Shown: positions 14,517-23,081, numbered from the stretch's first letter. The stretch is 26,759 bases of DNA from CAZYTO01 sp964650405 (GCA_964650405.1 CAZYTO010000036.1:1-26759); one strand, 5' to 3'. Made by a program: numbers and translations. The notes: a model not told the origin generated them from the letters alone.

Positions 14517-14840
14517 GTGAAGACGCACGACGCCATCGACCGGCGCAGCCTGACGATGACGCGCCGCATCGTCGAAAAGATCGACGGCGATCCGACGCGG
14601 CGAGGGCTGGAGCATGCCCGCGATGTCTGCGCGCGCTGGGTTGAGCGCGGCAACCGTCCGGCGATGGAGTGGATGCCGATCCTGCAACGCACGTGGTCGG
14701 AAATCCGAGGCGTCCTGCTCGACGAGTCGGAGGAGGGCAAACGCCTGCGTCAGAACAGCCCATTCTGTGGAATCCTCACGCCGGTCGAACGGTGGGAGAT
14801 TTATCGCGAGGCGGCGCGGAATGAAGCGCGATCAGCTTGA
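14517..14840 (+). CDS. Small helical protein, possible antitoxin partner of the downstream nucleotidyltransferase
   Basis: The 107-residue, charged, largely helical protein has no signal peptide or membrane segment. Its C-terminal part reads GKRLRQNSPFCGILTPVERWEIYREA (about 74-99). From memory, unverified, this resembles small proteins encoded next to DUF6036/AbiEii-like nucleotidyltransferases. It overlaps the next gene by 20 nt, so they are co-translated. The start is GTG 14517, with a -10-like element 6 nt upstream and no Shine-Dalgarno. The order, small protein then nucleotidyltransferase, is that of many toxin-antitoxin pairs, but the function is inference. Confidence 0.6.
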   Translation: MKTHDAIDRRSLTMTRRIVEKIDGDPTRRGLEHARDVCARWVERGNRPAMEWMPILQRTWSEIRGVLLDESEEGKRLRQNSPFCGILTPVERWEIYREAARNEARSA

Positions 14841-15333
14841 GCACGTCCTCCGTGCCGCAGGAGCGATCAGCGGCATTTCGACGTGGGTAGTCGTCGGCAG
14901 CCAGGCCATTCTCGGCGCGGTGCCGGACGCTCCTGAGGAACTGCTGGTCTCTCAGGAAGTGGATCTCTACGCGCCAGGAAATGAAGCTGCAAGTGATCTG
15001 GTCGATGGCTCGATCGGAGAGCTTTCGCCGTTTCACCAATCATTTGGCTATCACGCTCACGGCGTGGGGCAGGAGACCGCGATTCTTCCCTCACGCTGGC
15101 GAGCGCGGGCCATCGCCATTCGAACACCGCTCACCGGTGGTGTTACCGGGATTTGCCCGGAACCGACCGACCTCGCCATCAGCAAGCTTGCGGCGTGGCG
15201 GGAAAAGGATCAGGAGTTTGTTCGCGTACTCGTTCAACGGAAGATCGTCAGCATGGACGCGATCCGCGCTCGGCTGGACGAGGTCGATACAGACACCGCG
15301 ACGCGAATCGATGAGCGCCTTCGGCGTCTTTAA
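14821..15333 (+). CDS. Nucleotidyltransferase-fold protein (DUF6036/AbiEii-like), possible toxin
   Basis: The 170-residue protein has the marks of a minimal nucleotidyltransferase: VVVGSQAIL (23-31), with Gly26-Ser27 as the GS motif, then SQEVDLYA (44-51), with Glu46-x-Asp48 as the metal-binding acidic pair. DLAISKLAAWREKDQEFVRVL (117-137) matches the conserved helix of DUF6036/AbiEii proteins that follows the catalytic core. Such proteins may nucleotidylate tRNA or protein targets and often act as toxins. The first acidic residue is Glu rather than Asp. ATG 14821 is chosen because homology begins there and it overlaps the partner gene by 20 nt; a longer in-frame extension upstream has no similarity. 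Ends before a 17-bp inverted repeat. Confidence 0.72.
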   Translation: MKRDQLEHVLRAAGAISGISTWVVVGSQAILGAVPDAPEELLVSQEVDLYAPGNEAASDLVDGSIGELSPFHQSFGYHAHGVGQETAILPSRWRARAIAIRTPLTGGVTGICPEPTDLAISKLAAWREKDQEFVRVLVQRKIVSMDAIRARLDEVDTDTATRIDERLRRL

Positions 15334-15372
15334 GCCTTTGTCGCTGCCGTCTGAGAGATCCACTCCCAGAAT

Positions 15373-15446
15373 GGCTCACGCGGAGACGCGGAGGAACGCG
15401 GAGAAGGAAGTCCAACCCCCATGGCCTCAGCGTCTCCGCGTGAGCC
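15373..15446. repeat. 17-bp perfect inverted repeat between convergent genes
   Basis: GGCTCACGCGGAGACGC (15373-15389) and its exact inverse (15430-15446) flank 40 nt that contains further GCGGAG words. It lies between the stop at 15333 (+) and the stop at 15481 (-). It could act as a two-way transcription end or be a dispersed repeat element; no T-run is present. Confidence 0.7.
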
Positions 15447-15480
15447 GTCCTCCGGGTTCAACGATCAAGAACAAGGCGTG

Positions 15481-16656
15481 CTACCCCTTCCGCCTCCCCG
15501 CCATGTCGAACCCCACCGCGGCCACCAGCACTGCCCCCTTGATGATGTACTGCGTGGCGTTCTCCACGCTCAGCAGCGACATGCCGTTGTCGAGGCTGGC
15601 CATGACCAGCGCGCCGAGGAGGGCGCCCGAGACCTTGCCGCGCCCGCCCATGAGGCTCGTGCCGCCGATGACGCAGGCGGCGATGGCGTCGAGCTCCATC
15701 AGCGTGCCCGCGTCGGGCGAGGCGCTGCCCACGCGGCCGGTGTGCAGCAGCGAGGCGATGCCCACCAGGGTGCCGAGCAGGGCGAAGGCGCCCACGATGT
15801 AGCGCTGCGAGTTGATCCCGGAGAGGCGGGCCGCGTCCGGGTTGCTGCCGATGGCGTAGAGATAGCGGCCGAAGGTGGTGCTCTGCGTGAGGAAGTGTCC
15901 GGCCATGGCCACGGCCAGCAGCACGATCACCGGCAGCGGCACGCCCCCTTGCGAATTCATCATGTAGATGAAGATGGCGATGAGGAGCGAAGGCACGACG
16001 ATGCGTGCCGCGGTGGCGGCCACAGCCGGGACCGGAAGGCCGTGCCGCGCCCGGGCGCGGTTGCGGCGGATGGTCAGCCAGATCACCGCCACGATCGCGA
16101 TGACGGCCAGCACCAGGCCGGAAGCGGGCGTGATCAGGGCCACTCCCAGCATGCGGAAGACGCCCAGGCGCACGGGAATCGTCTCGCCCTTGCTCAGGTA
16201 GAGAATCACGCCGCGCCAGGTGAGAAGACCGCCGAGCGTGACGATGAATGCCGGGATGTTGAGGTACGCGGCGAGCGTTCCCTGCAGCGTCCCGATGATC
16301 ATGCCGATGACCAGCGCGGAGAGCAGCGACGGGATGAGACCCCAGCCCTGCGACATGGCCGCGATGCCCCCGGCCAGGCCGACGATCGAGCCGATGGAGA
16401 GGTCGATCTGCCGGGCGATGATGACGAAGAGCATCCCCACCGCCAGCACGCCCGTGACAGACATCTGCTTGAGCAGGTTGGCGAAGTTGACCGGATGGAG
16501 GAAGAGTCCGTACGGATAGAGCTCGCTGCGGGTGCGCACCTGGAAGTAGATCCAGATGGCCACGAGGGCGATGACCATGGTGTAGGCGCGCAGCGCATCC
16601 GTCGAGAGGCGCCAGCGGCCCTGGGCTTCTTCCGGGGCGGGATCGGACGTCGTCAT
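15481..16656 (-). CDS. xylH: CUT2 sugar ABC transporter permease (XylH-like)
   Basis: The 391-residue inner-membrane permease of a monosaccharide importer has about ten hydrophobic segments. It contains the family blocks IARQIDLSIGSIVGLAGG (80-97), LGGLLTWRGVILYLSKG (141-157) and AIGSNPDAARLSGIN (about 270-284), where the ATPase coupling loop lies. Its length matches XylH rather than the shorter RbsC. The ATG overlaps the stop of the ATPase gene as ATGA, so expression is coupled. Together with the ATPase and the binding protein it makes a complete CUT2 system. Xylose is the classical substrate, but the surrounding alpha-glucan genes make glucose at least as likely. The symbol indicates family, not proven substrate. 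Confidence 0.88.
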   Translation of the reverse strand: MTTSDPAPEEAQGRWRLSTDALRAYTMVIALVAIWIYFQVRTRSELYPYGLFLHPVNFANLLKQMSVTGVLAVGMLFVIIARQIDLSIGSIVGLAGGIAAMSQGWGLIPSLLSALVIGMIIGTLQGTLAAYLNIPAFIVTLGGLLTWRGVILYLSKGETIPVRLGVFRMLGVALITPASGLVLAVIAIVAVIWLTIRRNRARARHGLPVPAVAATAARIVVPSLLIAIFIYMMNSQGGVPLPVIVLLAVAMAGHFLTQSTTFGRYLYAIGSNPDAARLSGINSQRYIVGAFALLGTLVGIASLLHTGRVGSASPDAGTLMELDAIAACVIGGTSLMGGRGKVSGALLGALVMASLDNGMSLLSVENATQYIIKGAVLVAAVGFDMAGRRKG

Positions 16657-18185
16657 ACCGCGACCTCCCGCGCATGGCCGGTGGCCGCGGCCATGACCGC
16701 TTCGGCGGTGGCCTCTTCACGGCGGAACTGGCCCGTGAGCCGTCCTTCGTGCAGCACGAGTACCCGATCCGACAGCCCCAGCACCTCGGGGAGCTCGGAG
16801 GAGACCAGCACGATGGCCATCCCCTCTCCGGCCAGCCGGTTGATTTGCATGTAGATCTCCTGCTTCGCGCCGATGTCGATGCCGCGCGTCGGTTCGTCCA
16901 GGAACAAGACTCTCGGTTCTGTGAGCAGCCACTTGGCCAGCACGACTTTCTGCTGGTTGCCTCCGGAGAGCGTGCCGGCGATGGTGAAGACGGAGTTGGC
17001 CTTGATGCGCAGCTCTCTCATGGAGCGCTGGCCGGCTGCCGTCTCGGCGTCGACGTCCGTGACGAGAGGTCCGGAAATGCGTTTCAGCGCCGCCAGCGTG
17101 AGGTTCGTGACGATGGTGTGGTCGAGGAGGAGGCCAAAGCGCTTGCGATCCTCCGTGACGAAGCCGATGCCGGCGGCGATGGCGTCGGACGGGCCGCTGA
17201 TCGACACCGTCTTCCCGGCCACGGAGATCGTGCCGCTCTTCCGGCCCGGGTGCGCGCCGAAGATGGCCATCATCAATTCGCTGCGACCCGCGCCGACGAG
17301 ACCGGCGATCCCCACAACTTCGCCGCGCCGCACGCTGAGACTGACGTCGTCGACGAGGAGCTTGCCGCGGACATGCGGATCTTCCACCGTGACGCCCCGG
17401 GCTTCGAAGACGACGTCCTGCGGCGTGCGTTGCGAGGGCGGGAAGATGTCCGCGACCTCCCGCCCCACCATCCGCGCGATGAGACTCTGCGTGTCGAGCG
17501 CCGAGGCAGGGTCCGTGCTGACCGTGTGACCGTCGCGAAGGACGGTGATGCGGTCGGCGAGGTGGAAGACCTCGTCGAGCTTGTGCGAGATGTAGATGAT
17601 GCCGGCGCCGCCGGCGCGAAGGCGGCCGAGGATGGCGAAGAGCACGTCCACTTCGCTCTCCGTCAGCGCGGCCGTCGGCTCATCGAGGACGAGAATCCGC
17701 GCCTCGCGCGTGAGTGCCTTGGCGATCTCGACGAGGTGCTGCTGCCCGATGCCGAGGTAGCCGAGCGGCGTTTGCGCCTGCAGCGCCAGGTGCAGTTCGT
17801 CGAGCATGCGCTGCGCCCGGGAGTGGATCTCCTCGGCGCGAATGACGCCGAAACGGCGCGGCTCGCGGCCGAGGAAGATGTTCTCGGCGATGGTGAACTC
17901 GGGCACCAGCGACAGCTCCTGGTGGACGACGGCGATGCCTGCCTCTTCCGAGGCCCGGACGCCGTCGAAACGCCGGACGTCGCCGCCCACGCGGATCTCC
18001 CCTTCGTACGTCCCGTGCGGGTAAACGCCGCCGAGGACGTTCATCAGCGTCGACTTGCCCGCGCCGTTCTCGCCGACCAGCGCGTGGATCTCGCCTGCCT
18101 GCAGGTCGAACGACACCCGGTCGAGCGCCAGCACGCCCGGAAAGCGCTTCCGGATCTCGCGCATCTCCAGCAGGGGAGCGGTCAT
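16653..18185 (-). CDS. xylG: CUT2 sugar ABC transporter, double-domain ATP-binding protein (XylG-like)
   Basis: The 510-residue cytoplasmic ATPase has two fused nucleotide-binding domains. Domain 1 has Walker A GENGAGKST (38-46), a degenerate signature LGIGQQHLVEIAKAL (144-158) and Walker B LVLDEPT (165-171). Domain 2 has the lysine-less P-loop GLVGAGRSEL (295-304) normal for CUT2 ATPases, signature LSGGNQQK (406-413) and Walker B LFLDEPTRGID (427-437). ATG 18185 is chosen because it starts directly at the domain; a GTG at 18227 would add 14 unrelated residues. Neither start has a clear Shine-Dalgarno. The stop overlaps the permease start by ATGA. The binding protein gene ends 137 nt upstream, with a pyrimidine-rich repeat in the gap. 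Confidence 0.9.
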   Translation of the reverse strand: MTAPLLEMREIRKRFPGVLALDRVSFDLQAGEIHALVGENGAGKSTLMNVLGGVYPHGTYEGEIRVGGDVRRFDGVRASEEAGIAVVHQELSLVPEFTIAENIFLGREPRRFGVIRAEEIHSRAQRMLDELHLALQAQTPLGYLGIGQQHLVEIAKALTREARILVLDEPTAALTESEVDVLFAILGRLRAGGAGIIYISHKLDEVFHLADRITVLRDGHTVSTDPASALDTQSLIARMVGREVADIFPPSQRTPQDVVFEARGVTVEDPHVRGKLLVDDVSLSVRRGEVVGIAGLVGAGRSELMMAIFGAHPGRKSGTISVAGKTVSISGPSDAIAAGIGFVTEDRKRFGLLLDHTIVTNLTLAALKRISGPLVTDVDAETAAGQRSMRELRIKANSVFTIAGTLSGGNQQKVVLAKWLLTEPRVLFLDEPTRGIDIGAKQEIYMQINRLAGEGMAIVLVSSELPEVLGLSDRVLVLHEGRLTGQFRREEATAEAVMAAATGHAREVAV

Positions 18186-18246
18186 GAGACGATCCGCGGC
18201 CGCTGTCGAGAGGCCGGAGGACACCACGAACTACCGGCGTTCATAT

Positions 18247-18280
18247 CCAGCCTTTCAACCTTTCAGCCTTCCAGCCTTCC
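18247..18280. repeat. CAGCCTTTC-type short repeat in the xylF-xylG gap
   Basis: About four imperfect copies of CAGCCTTYC lie in a row. The 18-bp word CCTTTCAGCCTTCCAGCC (18259-18276) is the exact inverse of 14419-14436. The copy lies inside the sugar-transport operon, where it could form or alter mRNA structure between the binding-protein and ATPase genes. Confidence 0.8.
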
Positions 18281-18322
18281 GTTCCATCCGGCAACTCGCC
18301 TTCCTGCGTACAGTCGAATCGG

Positions 18323-19366
18323 CTAGTGTCCGTAGATGTCCTGGTGCGAGTGGTAGCCGTCCTTGATCACCGTGGCGTCGACGTTGCCCTTGTCCACGCT
18401 GATGGGAGGGATGAGGATGGCCGGCACGTCCTTCTTGTTGTTGTTGATCTTGTCGTGCGTCTCGACCGGCTGCTTCTTGGCCAGCTTGACGGCGGCGTCG
18501 ACGGCCCCGAAGGCCAGCGGCTGGATCGGCTTGTAGATCGTCATCGTCTGCGTGCCCTTGACGATGCGCTGCACGGCGTCTTTCTGCGCGTCCTGGCCGG
18601 TGACGAGGACCTTCCCGCCCAGCCCGGCCGCCTCGAGCGCGGAGATGGCGCCGCCGGCCGTGCCGTCGTTCGACGCCACGATGGCGTCGATCTTGTTGCC
18701 CGTCTTCGTCAGGGCATCCTCGGTGAGGCGCAGGGCTTCCTCCGCCTTCCACTCGCGCGCGAACTGGTCGGAAATGATCTTCACGTCGCCCTTGTCGACG
18801 GCCGGCTTGAGCACGTTCATCTGACCCTTGCGCAGGAGGATGGCGTTGTAGTCCGTGGGCGAGCCGCCGATGAGCAGGTAGTTCCCTTTCGGCACGTGCT
18901 TGAGCGCGTAGTCGGCCTGCATTTCTCCGATCTTCTCCACCTGGTGCGAAACGTAGAGATCGACGTCGGCGTTGCGGATGAGGCGGTCGTAGGAGATGAC
19001 CGGGACGCCCTTGCGGTGAGCGGCTTCGACGATCGACGCGGCGATCTCACCGTTGTGCGGAGCGACGATGAGCACGTCGATGCCCTTCGTGAGCATGTTG
19101 TCGGCCTGCTTGGTCTGCTCAGCATCGTCGCCATTGGCCACCTGGATGTCGAGCTGGGCGCCCACTTCCTTGGCCCGCTGCTCGACCAGCGCCTTGTCCC
19201 GCTGCCAGCGCTCCTCCTTCGGCGTGTCCATGGAGAAGCCGATCCGTACCGGGCCGCTGTGCGGCGCCTGAGAGGTCTCCGTGGCCGTCGTTCCCTCGGG
19301 CGTTTTCACACACGAGACGGCAAGCACGATCCACGCAGCACCGAGCGCCAGTCGCGACACTTTCAT
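18323..19366 (-). CDS. xylF: CUT2 sugar ABC transporter substrate-binding lipoprotein (XylF-like)
   Basis: The 347-residue binding protein begins with a lipoprotein signal (MKVSRLALGAAWIVLAVSC, lipidated Cys19) and a short linker, then the periplasmic-binding-protein fold. Visible blocks are GFSMDTPKEERWQRD (about 44-58), ADNMLTKGIDVLIVAPHNG (about 88-106), VPVISYDRLI, GGSPTDYNAILLRKGQM and ASNDGTAGGAISAL, all characteristic of XylF-type members. It captures a monosaccharide and passes it to the permease. Of two adjacent ATG codons, 19366 has the better distance from AAGGAG. It is first in the xylF-xylG-xylH operon and divergent from the GH13 lipoprotein gene 61 nt away, so the two may share control. 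Confidence 0.9.
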   Translation of the reverse strand: MKVSRLALGAAWIVLAVSCVKTPEGTTATETSQAPHSGPVRIGFSMDTPKEERWQRDKALVEQRAKEVGAQLDIQVANGDDAEQTKQADNMLTKGIDVLIVAPHNGEIAASIVEAAHRKGVPVISYDRLIRNADVDLYVSHQVEKIGEMQADYALKHVPKGNYLLIGGSPTDYNAILLRKGQMNVLKPAVDKGDVKIISDQFAREWKAEEALRLTEDALTKTGNKIDAIVASNDGTAGGAISALEAAGLGGKVLVTGQDAQKDAVQRIVKGTQTMTIYKPIQPLAFGAVDAAVKLAKKQPVETHDKINNNKKDVPAILIPPISVDKGNVDATVIKDGYHSHQDIYGH

Positions 19367-19427
19367 CATTCTCTCCTTACCGATGATCGAGTCCTTGTAC
19401 GATACTCTACGAACGACGAGTTTCGCG

Positions 19428-21107
19428 ATGGGAACGCTTGGCCGTCTCGCCTCCGCCCTGGCATTTTTGTTCATCTCCTGCGCGTCCACAACGACCTCAT
19501 CGACCTCGACGTCTTCGGCATCGCCGTCCTCGGGCGCCTCCTCTCCTCACCGCCGCGCCGTCAGTCCGCCACCTGCCGTCGGGCAATGGAACCACGAATG
19601 GGCCCGCGGCGCCGTCTGCTACGAGATCTTCATCCGCAGCTTCGAGGACTCCGACGGTGACGGCATCGGCGACCTGAAGGGCCTGACCGGGAAGCTGGAC
19701 TACCTCAACGACGGCGACCCGGCCACGACCACCGACCTCGGCATCGACGCCATCTGGCTCACGCCCATCTTCGAATCGCCCAGCTACCACGGCTACGACA
19801 CCGTCGACTACGAGGCCGTCGAGAAGGACTACGGCACGATGACCGACTTCCGCCGCTTCCTCGACGAAGCCCACAAGCGCGGCATTCGGGTCATCCTCGA
19901 CTTCGTGATGAACCACACCAGCTCCCAGCATCCCTGGTTCCTCGAGTCGGCGTCGTCCCCCACGTCCCCGAAACGCAACTGGTACGTCTGGAGCGCCACC
20001 GATCCCGGCTGGAAGCAGCCGTGGGGCGGCGATCCGTCGTGGCATGCGAAGAACGGCGCCTATTACTACGGCGTCTTCTGGGACGGCATGCCAGACCTCA
20101 ACTACCGCACGCCGGAAGTGAAGGCGGAGATGTTCCGCCTGGCCCGCTACTGGCTGGCCCAGGGCGTGGACGGATTCCGGCTCGATGCCACGCGCTATCT
20201 CGTCGAGACCGGACCCGGCCCCGGGCAGGCCGATACGCCGGAGACGCACGAGATTCTCCAGGAGCTCTCCACCGACGTCCGCAACACGAAACCGGAGGCG
20301 GTGCTCGTCGCCGAGAACACCACCGACATCCCGAACCTGGCCCGCTACTACGGCTCCACGGCCGTCGTGCAAGGCGGCGACGAGATCCCAATGAACTTCA
20401 ACTTCCCGCTGGCCGGCGCGGTGATGGACGGCGTGAAGAACGGCGACGCGACCGGGATCACGGCTACGTTGCGCGCCATCGGGGCCGCCTATCCCCCGGG
20501 CATCATCGACGCACCGTTCCTCACGAATCATGACCGCACCCGCGTAGCGACCGTCCTCGGCAATGACCCGGGCAAGCTGCGCGATGCCGCAGCCATTCTG
20601 CTCACCCTTCCCGGAATGCCGTTCATCTACTACGGCGAGGAGGTCGGCCTGCAGAACGGGCCGACGTCCGCGGACGAGTCGAAGCGGACGCCGATGCCGT
20701 GGAACGCCGCGGGAGGATTCACGACCGGCACACCGTGGTTCGGCTACGCGCCCGGGCTGGCCACGGGCAACGTCGCCTCGCAGACGGCCGATCCGCAATC
20801 CCTGCTGTCGTACTACCGCAACTGGATCGCGGCGCGGAAACGGTCTGCCGGCCTGACCAAAGGCGACCTCGCGCCACTCGACGCCGGTGCCCGGATCCTG
20901 GCCTACACCCGCGGCACGGGCAGCGAGTCTGTGCTCGTCGTTCACAACCTCGGGGCTACGGCGACGACTGCCGGACCGTTCGCCATCGGCGCCGCAACGC
21001 TCGAGCCCGTCTACGCCGACACCGGCGTCTCCCTTCCCTCCGGCGGTCCAGGCGCTTGGCGCATCACGCTGCCGGCCCACAGCAGCGGCGTGTGGCGGCT
21101 CCACTGA
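19428..21107 (+). CDS. Lipoprotein alpha-amylase-type glycoside hydrolase (GH13_36-like)
   Basis: The 559-residue GH13 enzyme is predicted to hydrolyse alpha-1,4 (possibly alpha-1,6) bonds of maltodextrins or cyclodextrins. A lipoprotein signal ends at Cys18 (FLFISC), and a Ser/Thr-rich linker runs from 19 to about 48. The catalytic barrel has DFVMNH (158-163), the subfamily marker MPDLN (221-225) typical of GH13_36, GFRLDATRY (249-257, Asp253 nucleophile), VAENTT (294-299, Glu296 acid/base) and FLTNHD (364-369, Asp369). A C-terminal beta domain ends at VWRLH. ATG 19428 is used because the lipobox follows it; an upstream in-frame ATG at 19383 would spoil the signal. Divergent from xylF and followed after 63 nt by the TonB receptor gene. 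Confidence 0.88.
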   Translation: MGTLGRLASALAFLFISCASTTTSSTSTSSASPSSGASSPHRRAVSPPPAVGQWNHEWARGAVCYEIFIRSFEDSDGDGIGDLKGLTGKLDYLNDGDPATTTDLGIDAIWLTPIFESPSYHGYDTVDYEAVEKDYGTMTDFRRFLDEAHKRGIRVILDFVMNHTSSQHPWFLESASSPTSPKRNWYVWSATDPGWKQPWGGDPSWHAKNGAYYYGVFWDGMPDLNYRTPEVKAEMFRLARYWLAQGVDGFRLDATRYLVETGPGPGQADTPETHEILQELSTDVRNTKPEAVLVAENTTDIPNLARYYGSTAVVQGGDEIPMNFNFPLAGAVMDGVKNGDATGITATLRAIGAAYPPGIIDAPFLTNHDRTRVATVLGNDPGKLRDAAAILLTLPGMPFIYYGEEVGLQNGPTSADESKRTPMPWNAAGGFTTGTPWFGYAPGLATGNVASQTADPQSLLSYYRNWIAARKRSAGLTKGDLAPLDAGARILAYTRGTGSESVLVVHNLGATATTAGPFAIGAATLEPVYADTGVSLPSGGPGAWRITLPAHSSGVWRLH

Positions 21108-21170
21108 GCGGCGCTATACTTCCTTCCTAATACAGGCCGGCCCGGTTCTCTGAATCTTAAGGAGGGAAAC

Positions 21171-23081
21171 ATGTCTACGGTGCCCCCCGGGAGATTGCTG
21201 TCAGCCCTTTTCGCGCTGTCTCTGCTCCTTTTCTGCGCAGTGGAGGCCACCGCGCAAACCACCGCTCGTGTGGAGGGATCCGTCACCGACGGCACCGGCT
21301 CCCCGATCCCCGGCGCGACCGTAAGCGCCACCAACACGAACACCAACGCCGTCCGCACCGACGTCTCCGACGCACACGGCTCCTACACCATCACCGCGCT
21401 GGTCGTCGGCGAGTACAAGATCTCCGCCGAGCTGAGCGGCTTCAAGACGCAGGTCACGCCCGTGACGCTGACCGTGGGCCAGGTGGCCCGCATCGACTTC
21501 AAGCTCACCGTGGGCAACGTGCAGGAGGCCATCACCGTCACGGCGGCGGCGCCGCTCGTGGAGAAGAGCACCTCCGAGATCTCGACCCTGATCGACTCGA
21601 AGCAGATCGAGAACCTCCCCCTCAACGGCCGCAACTTCACGCAACTGGCCACGCTCGTGCCAGGCGTCAATCGCGGCATCCAGGGCAGCAACGCCGCCGG
21701 GCAGTCGGGACAGGCGGAGACGTTCCGCTACGGCGAGTTCGGCGGCGCGGCCCTGTCGGTCAACGGACTGCGCGAGCAGTTCAACAACTTCATGATCGAC
21801 GGCATCGACAACAACGAGTCGCTGGTCAACTCCATCGCCTATCTCCCGCCCCCGGACGCCATCCGCGAGTTCTCGGTCATCACCACGAACGCTCCCGCCG
21901 AATACGGCCGGGCCGCCGGCGCCGTGCAGAACCTTGTCATCAAGAGCGGGACGAACGATCTGGGCGGCACGCTCGACTACTTCGACCGGCCCAAGAGCAC
22001 CGCCGCCACGCCGAAGTTCGCCACGACCAAGCCGGACTTCAACAACCGCGACTTCGGCGGGACGGTCGGCGGCCCGATCCTCCACGACCGCCTCTTCTTC
22101 TTCGCCAGCTACCACGGGCTGCGGAACTCCATCCCCGTCGAGACGGGCAACTACGTCACGGTCCCCACGGACAAGATGCGCATGGGCGACTTCTCCGAGC
22201 TGCTCAGCACCGATCCGAACGTCTGCATCAAGGACGGAACGGGCAAGTGCATGCAGGTCATCGTCTACAACCCCACCACGGGCCAGCCGTTCCCGAACAA
22301 CGTGATCCCGCCGGGCATGATCAGCGCCGTGGGGAAGGCATACCTGAACGCGTTCCCGCACGCTACGAACGGCGCCATCCTCCACAACTACCTCACGCAC
22401 CGGCAGAAGAAGAGCACCTACAACGACTTCGACGGCCGGTTCGACCACAACATCGCCCCGACCGATCAGCTCTTCGTCAGCACCAGCCACTGGTCCGACG
22501 GCTTCAGCGATCCGGGCCGCATTCCGGGATACCAGGCCGGCTTCGGCTCCGGCTCGTCGAAGAACGACGGCTTCTCGGGCCGCCTCGGTGAGACGCACGT
22601 CTTCAGCGCGAACCTGATCAACGAGGCACGCGCCGGCTATACGAACTTCCACTACGCCTTCCTGCCTGTCGGATACGGCACCGACCAGAACAAGGCGCTG
22701 GGCATTCCGGGAATCGCCGGCGTCACCACCCCGAACGGCATCTCGCTCATCGGCGGCGGCGACGGCACCTACATCGAGTACCTCGGTGACTTCGGCCAGT
22801 ACAACATCGGCCAGCGCACTGTGCAGCTCTCCGACTCCGTGACCTGGCTCAAGGGCGACCACGCCTTCAAGTTCGGCGGCACGGCCATGCGCCGCAGCCT
22901 GCAGGAGCAGCGTACGCAGTTCGGAAAGGGCTTCTACTTCTTCCGCGACTCCTTCGGCTTCGCCGCCGGCTACACGGGCTACGAAGTGGCCGACATGCTC
23001 ATCGGTCACACCACCTTCACCCCTTCCGCCAACCCCGGCTTCGTGCCGGCGACCGTTCCCACTTGGGAGGAATCCCCCTAA
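21171..23081 (+). CDS. Oar/SusC-like TonB-dependent receptor, N-terminal part (interrupted gene)
   Basis: Outer-membrane receptor likely importing oligosaccharides. A signal peptide (1-29, ending ATAQ), a carboxypeptidase regulatory domain (about 33-112, VEGSVTDGTGSPIPGATVSATN), a plug (about 120-250, with LPLNGRNFTQLATLVPGV and VNGLREQFNNFMIDGIDNNE) and the first barrel strands are visible. The ATG has a strong AAGGAGGG site. At codon 637 a TAA ends the frame, yet the same frame continues with clear receptor sequence to 24410. Between TGGGAG and TGGCGC there are 24 nt where relatives encode a block like YGFYVQDD; here it reads ESP-stop-GEGR. Length is kept, so this is a replaced segment rather than an indel. 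It may be a pseudogene or an assembly error. Confidence 0.88.
   Translation: MSTVPPGRLLSALFALSLLLFCAVEATAQTTARVEGSVTDGTGSPIPGATVSATNTNTNAVRTDVSDAHGSYTITALVVGEYKISAELSGFKTQVTPVTLTVGQVARIDFKLTVGNVQEAITVTAAAPLVEKSTSEISTLIDSKQIENLPLNGRNFTQLATLVPGVNRGIQGSNAAGQSGQAETFRYGEFGGAALSVNGLREQFNNFMIDGIDNNESLVNSIAYLPPPDAIREFSVITTNAPAEYGRAAGAVQNLVIKSGTNDLGGTLDYFDRPKSTAATPKFATTKPDFNNRDFGGTVGGPILHDRLFFFASYHGLRNSIPVETGNYVTVPTDKMRMGDFSELLSTDPNVCIKDGTGKCMQVIVYNPTTGQPFPNNVIPPGMISAVGKAYLNAFPHATNGAILHNYLTHRQKKSTYNDFDGRFDHNIAPTDQLFVSTSHWSDGFSDPGRIPGYQAGFGSGSSKNDGFSGRLGETHVFSANLINEARAGYTNFHYAFLPVGYGTDQNKALGIPGIAGVTTPNGISLIGGGDGTYIEYLGDFGQYNIGQRTVQLSDSVTWLKGDHAFKFGGTAMRRSLQEQRTQFGKGFYFFRDSFGFAAGYTGYEVADMLIGHTTFTPSANPGFVPATVPTWEESP

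Noticed and set aside
15481..19366. Assigning the CUT2 importer firmly to xylose
   Set aside because: No xylose isomerase or xylulokinase is nearby and the neighbours act on alpha-glucans; only family membership is supported.
23079..23081. Stop-codon recoding (selenocysteine-like or readthrough) in the receptor
   Set aside because: The codon is TAA, and the residues around it also differ from the family, so a recoded single residue would not restore the motif.
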